A stretch of DNA of 64,000 nucleotides from Plantactinospora sp039889035 (GTDB lineage Bacteria; Actinomycetota; Actinomycetes; Mycobacteriales; Micromonosporaceae), in NCBI GenBank assembly GCA_039889035.1, contig JBDQQY010000003.1, forward strand, positions 248,001 to 312,000, given 5' to 3'. A program made the translations under genes and the position numbers. Shown here piece by piece: positions 39,065-48,042 of this stretch (position 1 is the stretch's first letter; each line of letters opens with the position of its first letter). Under the pieces are notes generated by a model. That model made no database searches. It was given only the letters and a program-made list of their open reading frames with translations, and was not told the origin of the DNA.

Positions 39065-40648
39065 CTACCGACGGCGGGCGACCAGTACCGCGTCGGAGAT
39101 GGTGATCTCGCGACCCTCCGGGTCCACCACCGGCCGGGGCCGGGTCTCGGCGGCCAGCACCGTCCAGGCGGTCGGGTCCAGCCCGGACGCGACCTCCTCT
39201 GCGGTGTACATCATGTCCGGGAAGTGCATCCGGTGTGCCGAGGTACGCAGGTCGGACGGGTGGTGCCCGACGATCAGCAGGGTGCCGCCGGGAGCCACCG
39301 CGGCGGCGAGCCGGGCGAACAGTTCCCGCCGTGCCTCGCCGGGCAGGTGCATGAACTGCGACGAGACCAGGTCGTACCGGCCCTCGGCCGGCGGCTGCTC
39401 GCGCAGGTCCGCGTGCCGCCACTCGATCCGGCCGGCGACCTCGGCACCGGCCGCCTCGGCGTGCGCGGCGGCCCGGCCGAGTGCCGTGCTCGAGATGTCC
39501 ACCCCGGTCACCTGCCAGCCCCGCTCGGCGAGCCAGATGGCGTCGGCGCCCTCTCCGCTGCCGACGTCGAGCGCCCGGCCCGGCGCCAGCCCGGCCGCCT
39601 CGACCACGAGTTGCGGGTTGGCGCGGCCGCTCCAGATCGCCGGGCGGGCCCGGTAGCGCTCCTCCCAGCCCTCCTGCTCGAACATCGTGCGTACCTGGTG
39701 CCGGTAGGACTCGACGGCGTCGCGGGTCTCCTCGGCCACCAGGTCGGCGTTGATGGCCGCACCGGCCATCAGGCCGGACGCGGCAGCCGAGATGACCTGG
39801 GCGCGTACGTCCGCCACGTTGCCCGCCACCCAGACCCCGGGCACCGCCAGCCCGGTCGGGTCGGCCGGGATCTGGCTGCCGACGACGTGCCCGCCCATCT
39901 CCACGTCGACCGGCTTGACCCCGAGCGACTCCAGCACGCCGGCCCGGGCGGTGAACCGGGGCGCGACCACGAGCGCGTCGAGCGCGACGACCTCGCCCGA
40001 GGCCAGGCGTACCCCGGTGAGCCGGTCGTCGGTGATCTCCAGCCCGGCGACCCGGCCGGGGATGACGGGGATGGCGCGCGCGGCGAGCTGTTCGGCGTCG
40101 GACGGCTCCGGTGCCGGGGCCTCGTGCGTCAGCAGCATCACCTGCGGGCTCCACTGCCGCCACAGGTTCACCTGGTGCATCGCCATGGCGGTCGGCCCGC
40201 TCACCAGTACCCCGATCCGCCGGTCGCGCACCTCCCAGCCGTGGCAGTACGGGCAGTGCAGCACGTCGCGGCCCCACCGCTGCGCCAGCCCGGGCAGCTC
40301 GGGCAGTTCGTCGACCAGGCCGGTCGTCACCAGCAGCCGCCGGGCCCGCAGCTCGGCGCCGCCGTCCAGGGTCAGCCGGAAACCGTCGCCGTCCCGGGTA
40401 GCCGTCTCGACCCGACCGGTGCGGATCTCGCCGCCGTACCGGGTCACCTCGGCACGCCCGTCCGCCACCAGCTCCGCCGGTGGGGTGCTCTCCCGGCCCA
40501 GATAGTTGTGCACCCGGTCGGCCGGTGCGTTGCGCGGCTGGCCGGCATCCACCACCAGCACCGACCGCCGGGCCCGGGCCAGCGCCAGCGCTCCGGCCAG
40601 CCCGGCCGCGCCGCCACCGACCACCACCACGTCGTATGTCTTCTCCAC
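39065..40648 (-). CDS. Thioredoxin-reductase-like oxidoreductase fused to a methyltransferase
   Basis: 527 residues. N-terminal part: FAD loop VVVGGGAAGLAGALALA, CPYC redox pair (HCPYCHGWE), second dinucleotide region and VWVAGNVADVRAQVISAAASG, i.e. a thioredoxin-reductase fold of about 310 residues. The C-terminal part is a class I methyltransferase (ALDVGSGEGADAIWLAERGW, VDISSTAL, YDLVSSQFMHLP). GTG at 40648 has GGAAGGG upstream. Such fusions are seen in actinobacteria. Divergent from an XRE-cupin regulator that probably controls it. Confidence 0.85.
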   Translation of the reverse strand: MEKTYDVVVVGGGAAGLAGALALARARRSVLVVDAGQPRNAPADRVHNYLGRESTPPAELVADGRAEVTRYGGEIRTGRVETATRDGDGFRLTLDGGAELRARRLLVTTGLVDELPELPGLAQRWGRDVLHCPYCHGWEVRDRRIGVLVSGPTAMAMHQVNLWRQWSPQVMLLTHEAPAPEPSDAEQLAARAIPVIPGRVAGLEITDDRLTGVRLASGEVVALDALVVAPRFTARAGVLESLGVKPVDVEMGGHVVGSQIPADPTGLAVPGVWVAGNVADVRAQVISAAASGLMAGAAINADLVAEETRDAVESYRHQVRTMFEQEGWEERYRARPAIWSGRANPQLVVEAAGLAPGRALDVGSGEGADAIWLAERGWQVTGVDISSTALGRAAAHAEAAGAEVAGRIEWRHADLREQPPAEGRYDLVSSQFMHLPGEARRELFARLAAAVAPGGTLLIVGHHPSDLRTSAHRMHFPDMMYTAEEVASGLDPTAWTVLAAETRPRPVVDPEGREITISDAVLVARRR

Positions 40649-40723
40649 GCTGGGTTCCCTTCCTCGCACGGTACGCGTCCACGGTGCGGCACTCCCGGGG
40701 TGTCAGCAACTATCCTTGCCGCT

Positions 40724-41305
40724 ATGGCAAATGACGAGTTCGCGCTGACCTCGGTCGGCCCCCGGCTGCGGGAGCTGCGCAGGCAGCGGGGCAGCACCCT
40801 GACCCAGCTCGCCGAGTTCACCGGCATCTCGGTGAGTACCCTGTCCCGGCTGGAGTCCGGTGGCCGCAAGCCGACCCTGGAGCTGCTGCTGCCGCTCGCC
40901 CGGGCCTTCCAGGTCTCCCTCGACGAGCTGGTCGACGCGCCCGCCACCGCGGACCCCCGGGTGCATCCCCGGCCGATCGTCCGGCACGGCATCACGTTCC
41001 TCCCGCTGACCCGCCGGCCGGGCGGTTTGCAGGCGTTCAAGCAGATCCTCCCGCCGAACACCCCGAGCGGCGAGCCGGAACAGCAGACCCACGAGGGCTA
41101 CGAGTGGCTCTACGTGCTCTCCGGGCGGCTGCGCCTGCTGCTCGGCGAGCACGACCTGATCCTGACCCCGGGCGAGGTCGCCGAGTTCGACACCCGGGTC
41201 CCGCACCACGTCTCCAACCCCGGCCCCGGGGTCACCGAGGTCCTCTCCCTCTTCGGACCGCAGGGCGAACGCCTGCACGTCCGGGCCCGCCCGGCGGCAC
41301 GCTGA
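40724..41305 (+). CDS. XRE-cupin transcriptional regulator
   Basis: 193 residues. N-terminal helix-turn-helix (LRELRRQRGSTLTQLAEFTGISVSTLSRLESG), C-terminal cupin (about 95-185: HEGYEWLYVLSGRLRLLLGEHDLILTPGEVAEFDTRVPHHVSN) with metal-site-like histidines. Divergent from the oxidoreductase/methyltransferase fusion with a 75-bp shared promoter. No clear ribosome site, so it may be leaderless. Confidence 0.9.
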   Translation: MANDEFALTSVGPRLRELRRQRGSTLTQLAEFTGISVSTLSRLESGGRKPTLELLLPLARAFQVSLDELVDAPATADPRVHPRPIVRHGITFLPLTRRPGGLQAFKQILPPNTPSGEPEQQTHEGYEWLYVLSGRLRLLLGEHDLILTPGEVAEFDTRVPHHVSNPGPGVTEVLSLFGPQGERLHVRARPAAR

Positions 41306-41332
41306 GCCCCCGGTCGCCCGCCCGGCTGAGGT

Positions 41333-41977
41333 TCACTGGTTCAGGTACGCCAGCACGGCCCGGACCCGGCGGTGCGAGTCGTCGGCCGGCGGCAGGTCGA
41401 GCTTGGCGAAGATGTTGGTGATGTGCTTCTCGACCGACACCGGAGCCAGCACCAGCGTGGCGCAGAGCGCCGAGTTGGACAGGCCCTGGGCCATCAGGTC
41501 GAGCACCTGGCGCTCCCGGGGGGTGAGTGCACCGATCCCGGTGCTGCGGCTGTTCCGGGCGAAGAGCTGGCCCACCACCTCGGGATCCATCACCGTGCCA
41601 CCGGCGGCCACCCGATCGATGGCGTCGAGGAAGTCGTCGAGCGCGGTGACCCGGTCCTTGAGCAGGTAACCGACCCCGCCCCGGCCGTCGGCGAGCAGGT
41701 CCGCCGCGTACGCCCGCTCGACGTACTGCGAGACGATCAGCACCCGGGCGTCGGGGTCGGCGGCCCGGATCCGCAGCGCGGCCCGGAGCCCCTCGTCCCG
41801 GAAGCCGGGCGGCAGCCGTACGTCCACGATGGACAGATTGGGGCGGTGCGCGGTCACCGCCTCCTCCAGCGCGGCGGCGTTGTCGACCGCCGCCACCACG
41901 GTGTGCCCGGTGTCGGTGAGCAGCCGTACCACCCCCTCGCGGAGCAGCAGCAGGTCTTCGGCGATCACGATGCGCAT
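41333..41977 (-). CDS. NarL/LuxR-type response regulator
   Basis: 214 residues. Receiver with acidic pocket AED, phospho-acceptor in SIVDVRLPP, and K in YLLKDRV; output helix-turn-helix LTPRERQVLDLMAQGLSNSALCATLVLAPVSVEKHITNIFAKL. Starts inside the end of the sensor kinase gene (13-nt overlap). Partner of that kinase and likely regulator of the adjoining ABC exporter. Confidence 0.93.
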   Translation of the reverse strand: MRIVIAEDLLLLREGVVRLLTDTGHTVVAAVDNAAALEEAVTAHRPNLSIVDVRLPPGFRDEGLRAALRIRAADPDARVLIVSQYVERAYAADLLADGRGGVGYLLKDRVTALDDFLDAIDRVAAGGTVMDPEVVGQLFARNSRSTGIGALTPRERQVLDLMAQGLSNSALCATLVLAPVSVEKHITNIFAKLDLPPADDSHRRVRAVLAYLNQ

Positions 41978-43230
41978 GGGAACTCCGCGTGCAGGATGGT
42001 CGGCCCGCCCGGCGGGCTGGTCAGGGTGAGGCTGCCGTCCAGCGCCTCGACCCGGCGGCGCAGCCCGTCCAGCCCGGGACCGGTCGGCTCGGCACCGCCC
42101 CGGCCGTCGTCGGTGAGGGTCACCGAGACCGCCTCGGCAGTCCGGGCCAGCTCGATCCGGCAGGCGTCCGCGCCGGCGTGCTTGCCGGCGTTGGCCAGCC
42201 CCTCGGCCACCACGAAGTACGCCGCCGACTCCACCGCCGCCGGGTACCGGTCGGACTGGTCACCGCGCAGTTCCACCCGCAGCGGGCTGTCCGCGGCCAA
42301 CGCGGCCAACGCCGCGTGCAGGCCCCGGTCGGTCAGGATCGGCGGATGGATCCCCCGGACCAGCCGGCGCAGCTCGGCCAGCGCCTCGTCGAGCTGCCGG
42401 CGGGCGAGGTCGACGTCGGGGGCGGCTGCTCCACCGGTCTTCAACTTCCGGGCCGCCAGCGCCAGGGTCATCCCGGCGGCGACGATCCGGGCCTGCGCCC
42501 CGTCGTGCAGGTCGCGTTCGATCCGGCGCAGCTCGGCGGCCTGGGCGTCCACCACCCGGGCCCGGGTCTCGGCGAGCCGGGCGGCCCGCTCCACCAACCG
42601 GCGGTGGTTCCCCGGCGCCAGCAGCGCGCGGGCGGCGGTCGCCTCGACCCGGGCCAGGGTGCGCAGCAGCCAGACGGCCACCGGCAGCAGCAGGAGCCCG
42701 ACCAGGGTGAGGCCGAACCGGCCGGGCGTCGTGGTCATCAGCGGCCGCATCGGAAACGGGGCGTGCGGATTGGGTACCGCCCAGGCCCAGGCGGGTGCGG
42801 TCAGCGTGCCGAGGTCCACCGCCGCGACCACGATCCCGGCGATCCCGCCGGCCAGCCCGACCGGGAAGAGCAGCACCAGCCAGGCGAGGTCCCGCCAGGT
42901 GGCCGGCTGGGCGGCCACGGCGGCGACCCGCTGCCGGACGGTGCCGCCGGTCGCCGGGACGTACGGGGCCGGGATCGGCGCGCCCAGCACCCAGCCGGCC
43001 CGGTGCCGTTCGGCGCTGGCCAGCCGACGGGTCAGCCAGGCGGCGCCGAGGAAGGCCGGCCCGCCGAGCTGGGTGATCGAGACGATCGCGACCACGAGGG
43101 TGCCGGCGAGACTCCAGGCCAGCCCCACCGCACCGGCGACCAGCCCGCTGGCCAGGTAGGCCAGGGCCCGTGCCGTCGATCTTCCCACCGCGCCCATGGT
43201 AATCCCGACGGCACCGGCCCTGACCAGCAT
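41965..43230 (-). CDS. Two-component sensor histidine kinase (HisKA_3 type)
   Basis: 421 residues. Four or so N-terminal membrane helices, dimerisation/phospho-acceptor motif RRIERDLHDGAQARIVAAGM (His), and an ATPase domain with EGLANAGKHAGAD and DDGRGGAEPTGPGLDGLRRRV. ATG at 43230 lies 2 nt after the ABC permease stop. Operon order ATPase-permease-kinase-regulator suggests sensing of membrane stress or an antibiotic exported by the ABC pair. Confidence 0.9.
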   Translation of the reverse strand: MLVRAGAVGITMGAVGRSTARALAYLASGLVAGAVGLAWSLAGTLVVAIVSITQLGGPAFLGAAWLTRRLASAERHRAGWVLGAPIPAPYVPATGGTVRQRVAAVAAQPATWRDLAWLVLLFPVGLAGGIAGIVVAAVDLGTLTAPAWAWAVPNPHAPFPMRPLMTTTPGRFGLTLVGLLLLPVAVWLLRTLARVEATAARALLAPGNHRRLVERAARLAETRARVVDAQAAELRRIERDLHDGAQARIVAAGMTLALAARKLKTGGAAAPDVDLARRQLDEALAELRRLVRGIHPPILTDRGLHAALAALAADSPLRVELRGDQSDRYPAAVESAAYFVVAEGLANAGKHAGADACRIELARTAEAVSVTLTDDGRGGAEPTGPGLDGLRRRVEALDGSLTLTSPPGGPTILHAEFPCAS

Positions 43231-43232
43231 GA

Positions 43233-45767
43233 TCAGGCTGCCTCGGCGACGTCCGGGAGGCTGCGCCGCCGGATCACCAGCCGGGCCGGCAGCGCCCCGG
43301 CGAGCAGCCCCAGCGCGCCGACCCCGCCGAGCATCCCGAGGTACGTCCACCCGTCCACGAAGATTCGGAACCGGCCGTCCTGGGCGACGCTGAACGCACC
43401 GACCACCACCGCCGTGACGGCACAACCGAGCAGCAGCCCCACCGCGACCGTGATCGCCGCCTCCCGGGTGGCCAGCCGGCGTACCTGGCCGGGGGTGGCA
43501 CCGGCCAGCCGCAGGCCGGCGTACTCCCGGCGCCGCGCGGCGGTGGCGATCGCGAACGTGTTGAGCACGGCGATGGCGGTGAAGCCGAGCGAGATCACCA
43601 CCATCAGCTCCCAGGCGCCCTGCTGGTCGTCCGCGTCACCGGGGTCGGCGGCGCCGAGCGTCGGTGTCAGCCGCAGTTCGGGCCAGCCGGCCCGGATCCG
43701 TCCGGCCACGTCGTCGCCCCGGTAGCGCAGCGCCACCGTGGCGGCGAGCCCGCGCGGGTCGTGCGCCGCCACCAGCCCGGCCGGCAGGACGAGGTCGCCG
43801 AAGCCCCGGGACCGCTGGTAGATCGCGGCCAGCCGCAGCCGGACCGGGGTGCCGTCGGCGAGCCAGATCGGCACCTCGACGCCGACCCGCCAGCCCCGGG
43901 CCCCGGCCAGGTACGCGCTGGCGGCGAAGCTGTCCTCGCCGGCCAGCGCGCCGGACCGGACGTCGAGGTCGAGCGCCGGCTCGGTGCCGGTACGCAGCAG
44001 CCCCTGCGCCGGATAGTCCTCCGGCTTGCCGCCCTCGTCGACCACCGCCCTGGTCGGCAGCGTCGCCGCCGCCCCGGTCACCCCGGGCAGCCCGGCCAGC
44101 CGCCGGGCGGTGCCGAGCGGTATCCCGGCCGCCCCGGTCACCTGCGCGGTGGCCACCGCGTTCCGGGCGGCCTGCTCGGCTCCGGTGAGCCGGGCCAGCA
44201 GCGTGCTGTTCAGCAGCATGGTGGCGTTGATCGCGAACATCAGCACCAGCGGTACGGCCACCGCCGCGACCCGGCGGTTCTCGGCCCGGGTGATCGCTCC
44301 GGCCAGCCGGCCGGTCGCACCGGCGAGTCCGGCCAGCCGGGAGAGCGGCGCCAGCAGCAGCCGGACCACGACCGGCCCGAGCGCCGCGACCGCGCAGAGC
44401 AGCAGCGCGCAGGAGACGAAACTCATCCCCATCCCGAGCGGCCCGCCCAGCGGCACGAAGCCGAGCACCGCGACCGCGCCACCGGCGGTCAGCACCGCGA
44501 GCAGCACCCGGAGCAGCACCCCGCCGGTCGGCGCGGTGGCGGTCTCGGCCAGTGCCTGGGTCGGGGCGATCCGCGCCGCCCGCCGACCGGCCAGCCGGGC
44601 CGCCACGAACGTCACCAGCACTCCGGCCAGTACGGCGCAGAGCAGCACCGGCACGTTGAGCTGCACGGCGAACTGCCTCGGTACCGCGCCGAGGGTGCGG
44701 AACCGGGCCGCGACCAGCTGCGCGACCAGTACCCCGAGGGGCAGCGCCGGCACCGCCGCCAGCAGCGCGAGCAGTACGCTCTCCAGCCCGAGCAGCCGGC
44801 GTAGCTGGCCCGGCGTCGCGCCCGCCGTACGCAGCAGGGCCAGGTCGCGCAGCCGCTGCCGGACGCCGAGCGACACCGTACCGGTGAGCACGAAGACCGC
44901 GGCGAAGGTGGTGATGCCGAGCACGAAGCCGAAGATCGAGATCGGCCCGATGTAGTCCGGCAACGCCCCGGGCAGGTCCGCCCGGACCCGGTCCGCTCCG
45001 GTCAGCACCGGCGCCTCGCCGGCCTCGGCCCGGATCGCGTCGCGCAGCGCCGCCGAGTCGGTCCCGGGCTCGGCGAGTACCCCGATCGCGGTCGGTCCGG
45101 CCAGCCCGGAGACGTCCGCCAGGTCGGCGTCGGCCACGAAGAGCGCACCCTGGGCGGGCAGCCCGGTCCGGCCGGCGGGAGCGGCGACGCCGGTGAGCCG
45201 CAGCGCGCGTACCCCGGTCCTGGTGGTCACGGTGACCGTCCCGCCGAGCGGCACCCCGGCCCGGTCCGCCAGGTCGGCGTCGAGCACCACCTCGCCGCGG
45301 CCCGGTGCCGCCCCGCCGCGCAGCGTGTACGGCGTCAGCGCCGCCGACGCCCAGCCATGCCCGACCACCGGGGCGTTCTGCGCACCGCGCACCGGCCGTC
45401 CCGCCGCAGTCGCCAGCCCGACCGGGAACGCGGCGTCCGGCACCGCCGCGGCGACACCGGGCAGCGCGGCGAGCCGCCCGGCCAGGTCGGCGGGGAGGGT
45501 GCCGGCGCCGGTCAGCCGTTCGGTCTTGGTCTTGGTCTTGACCTTGTCCTTTTTCTTCTTCTTCACCGTCGAGAGGGTGACCTCGCGGTCTCCGGAGACC
45601 ACCGCCGTGGCGGCCTCGAACCGGTCGGCCGGCGGCTTCGCGGTGAGCACCGAGTAGAGCAGCAGGCCGGCACCGGCGAGCAGCGCGACGGCGAGCAGCG
45701 CGGCGCAGAACGTGCCGAGGTAGCTACCCCGGTGCCGGCGCAGGGTGCCGAGGGCGAGCCGGATCAT
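43233..45767 (-). CDS. ABC transporter permease, large FtsX type
   Basis: 844 residues, two FtsX domains. N-terminal helix (GTFCAALLAVALLAGAGLLLYSV), a large extracytoplasmic domain, coupling loops LRDLALLRTAGATPGQLRRLLG (about 310) and RREYAGLRLAGATPGQVRRLATR near the end. A lysine-rich run VKKKKKDKVKTKTKTE (about residues 67-82) sits in the first extracytoplasmic part and makes an AT-rich patch at 45525-45570. ATGA overlap with the ATP-binding gene. Confidence 0.9.
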   Translation of the reverse strand: MIRLALGTLRRHRGSYLGTFCAALLAVALLAGAGLLLYSVLTAKPPADRFEAATAVVSGDREVTLSTVKKKKKDKVKTKTKTERLTGAGTLPADLAGRLAALPGVAAAVPDAAFPVGLATAAGRPVRGAQNAPVVGHGWASAALTPYTLRGGAAPGRGEVVLDADLADRAGVPLGGTVTVTTRTGVRALRLTGVAAPAGRTGLPAQGALFVADADLADVSGLAGPTAIGVLAEPGTDSAALRDAIRAEAGEAPVLTGADRVRADLPGALPDYIGPISIFGFVLGITTFAAVFVLTGTVSLGVRQRLRDLALLRTAGATPGQLRRLLGLESVLLALLAAVPALPLGVLVAQLVAARFRTLGAVPRQFAVQLNVPVLLCAVLAGVLVTFVAARLAGRRAARIAPTQALAETATAPTGGVLLRVLLAVLTAGGAVAVLGFVPLGGPLGMGMSFVSCALLLCAVAALGPVVVRLLLAPLSRLAGLAGATGRLAGAITRAENRRVAAVAVPLVLMFAINATMLLNSTLLARLTGAEQAARNAVATAQVTGAAGIPLGTARRLAGLPGVTGAAATLPTRAVVDEGGKPEDYPAQGLLRTGTEPALDLDVRSGALAGEDSFAASAYLAGARGWRVGVEVPIWLADGTPVRLRLAAIYQRSRGFGDLVLPAGLVAAHDPRGLAATVALRYRGDDVAGRIRAGWPELRLTPTLGAADPGDADDQQGAWELMVVISLGFTAIAVLNTFAIATAARRREYAGLRLAGATPGQVRRLATREAAITVAVGLLLGCAVTAVVVGAFSVAQDGRFRIFVDGWTYLGMLGGVGALGLLAGALPARLVIRRRSLPDVAEAA

Positions 45768-46561
45768 CGGACCGCCACCGCCGTCGCCAGCTCCTCGCCC
45801 TGCCCGCCGGTCGCCCGGCTCGCCGCCATCATCCGGGCCGCGACCCGCCCGGCCGTCGGGTCGGCCAGTTCGGCGACGATCCGGCCGTCGGCCAGGAACA
45901 CCACCCGGTCCGCCCAGGCCGCGGCGGCCGGGTCGTGGGTGACCATGACCACTGCGGTACCGAGGTCGTCGACCGCCTCGCGCAGCAGCCCCAGCACCTC
46001 CCGCCCGGTCGACAGGTCGAGCGCCCCGGTCGGCTCGTCAGCGAAGATCACCTCCGGCCGGCCGGCGAGCGCCCGGGCCAGCGCCACCCGCTGCCGCTGC
46101 CCGCCGGAGAGCTGCCCGGGACGGTCACCCTCCCGCCCGGTCAGCCCGACCCGGCGGAGTACCTCCCGGGCCCAGGCCCGGTCCGCCCGGACCCCGGCCA
46201 GCCGCTGCGGCAGCAGTACGTTGTGCCACACCGAGAGCGAGTCCAGCAGGTTGTACGCCTGGAAGACGAAGCCGACCCGGCGCCGCCGCGCCTGGGTGAG
46301 CCTCGGCTCCCGCAGTCCGCCGATCTCCTGACCGGCCAGCAGCACCCGCCCGGTGTCCGGCCGGTCCAGCCCGGCCGCGCAGTGCAGCAGGGTCGACTTG
46401 CCGGAGCCGGAGGGTCCCATCACCGCGCAGAACGTACCGGCCGCGAAGGCTGCCGAGACGCCGCGCAGCGCCGGCACCCCGGCGCCGGGATAGGTCTTGA
46501 CCACGTCGACGACCTCGACGACCGGCCGGTCCGCGCCGGCCGGGATACCCGGGTTCTTCAT
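45764..46561 (-). CDS. ABC transporter ATP-binding protein
   Basis: 265 residues. Walker A GPSGSGKST, signature LSGGQRQRVALARAL, Walker B VIFADEPTGALDL, H-loop VMVTHD. ATG at 46561 gives the conventional N-terminus; a GTG two codons upstream is possible. Its stop overlaps the permease start. MacB/BceA-like exporter class. Confidence 0.92.
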   Translation of the reverse strand: MKNPGIPAGADRPVVEVVDVVKTYPGAGVPALRGVSAAFAAGTFCAVMGPSGSGKSTLLHCAAGLDRPDTGRVLLAGQEIGGLREPRLTQARRRRVGFVFQAYNLLDSLSVWHNVLLPQRLAGVRADRAWAREVLRRVGLTGREGDRPGQLSGGQRQRVALARALAGRPEVIFADEPTGALDLSTGREVLGLLREAVDDLGTAVVMVTHDPAAAAWADRVVFLADGRIVAELADPTAGRVAARMMAASRATGGQGEELATAVAVR

Positions 46562-46658
46562 GGTCACAAGCCTGCTCGGCGGGGCCGGGCCGGAACACAT
46601 GGCGACCCTGGAACTCGGTGGTGGGGGCAGCCCCACCCCACCCATGGGGGTCGGCCGG

Positions 46659-47858
46659 TCAGAGTGGCGAGGCGGGGGGTTTCGGCTGGCGGCCCCGGGT
46701 CCGGGCCAGGTCGTGCAGGGTGATGCCCAACAGGATCGTGCTCACGGTGCCGGCCACGGCCAGCGGCGGCACGAAGAGCATGCCCGGCGTCACCGCCACC
46801 AGCGCGGCGATGCCGACCAGTCGGGACCGGAGGACCCTGCCGAAGACCTCGTACCCGAACCGGGTCCGGCCGGCCAGGAAGAGCAACGGGCCGCCGACGA
46901 TGACCCCGACCCAGGCGCCGTCGGTGTGCCCGAGCGGCCGGGCCACCACGAGTTCGTACCCGACCGCGGTGGTGACCACGCCGGCCACGATCACCAGGTG
47001 GGTGTAGGTGGCCGACCAGGCGAACCGGGCCGGGTCCCGGGCGGTGCTGAACGCCTCGGCCAGCAGGAACCCGGCCTGGAAGAAGTAGACCCGCCAGAGC
47101 AGCACGGTGGTGGTGAAGGCGATCAGGAACGCGGCGGCCTGGGCGGCGGTGAAGTCGCCGCCGCTGAACGCGAACCCGGTGACCAGGATCGACTCGCCGA
47201 GCGCGATCAGGAAGAACTGCTGGTACCGCTCGGCGATGTGCTCGCCCGCGAAGGCCCACTCCGGGCTCGTCGAGGAGCCCAGCCGGGGAGTGGGCCAGCG
47301 CAGCAGGTGCCCCAGGTAGTCGGCGACCAGGGCCAGGCCCCAGAGCAGCAGCCGGAGGTCGCCGGTGACGAGCGCCCCGACGATCCAGAGCGGGGCGGTG
47401 CAGAGTACCCAGAAGACCAGCCGGACGGAGATCCGCTGCCGGGGGTCGCCGCGCAGGGTCAGCCCCAGCACGAACGGCCGGCCGAACTGGAGCAGGACGT
47501 AGGCGAGCGCGAACATCAGCCCGTGCTCGCCGAACGCCCGGGGTACGGCGACCGCCATCACCATCGAGCCGAACATGGTGACCACCACGACGGCCTGGAC
47601 CAGCGGCCGTTCCGGGTCGAAGCGGCTGGTCATCAGGGTGGTCATCGACCAGAGCAGCCAGAGAGTCAGCAGCAGCACCAGCGCGCGCAGCGCCTCGAGG
47701 AAGACCTCCTGGTCGAGTGCGGTGAGGTCGTGCACCAGCCGCTGCGAGACCCGGGTCAGCGCGAAGACGTAGACCAGGTCCAGGAAGAGTTCAAGGAAGG
47801 TCGCCCGTGGCGAGCTTTCCTCTCTGCGCAGCAGTTCCGCCCCGCCACCGAGTACCAT
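46659..47858 (-). CDS. LtrA-like low-temperature-requirement family membrane protein
   Basis: 399 residues with about ten to twelve membrane helices. The family opening ATFLELFLDLVYVFALTRVS and the central AGEHIAERYQQFFLIALGESILVTG are diagnostic of bacterial LtrA. ATG at 47858 starts just before the first conserved block; upstream extension is not protein-like. Function of the family is unclear. No operon partner. Confidence 0.87.
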   Translation of the reverse strand: MVLGGGAELLRREESSPRATFLELFLDLVYVFALTRVSQRLVHDLTALDQEVFLEALRALVLLLTLWLLWSMTTLMTSRFDPERPLVQAVVVVTMFGSMVMAVAVPRAFGEHGLMFALAYVLLQFGRPFVLGLTLRGDPRQRISVRLVFWVLCTAPLWIVGALVTGDLRLLLWGLALVADYLGHLLRWPTPRLGSSTSPEWAFAGEHIAERYQQFFLIALGESILVTGFAFSGGDFTAAQAAAFLIAFTTTVLLWRVYFFQAGFLLAEAFSTARDPARFAWSATYTHLVIVAGVVTTAVGYELVVARPLGHTDGAWVGVIVGGPLLFLAGRTRFGYEVFGRVLRSRLVGIAALVAVTPGMLFVPPLAVAGTVSTILLGITLHDLARTRGRQPKPPASPL

Positions 47859-48042
47859 CCGCTGCCTGTTTTCCCCTGCTCCGCGACACTTCTGGCGAAA
47901 GCTCACGCCTCCTGCCAGAGGATTACCACGGTGCGCCGGCCCCGGAAGCGGGGCCGGACAAACCCGTCCGGCGGGATGCGGGAAATCCGCCGGTGGAGGC
48001 GCCGCCCGGAAGAAATCCGGTCCGTCGCAGGTTGCCGCACGT

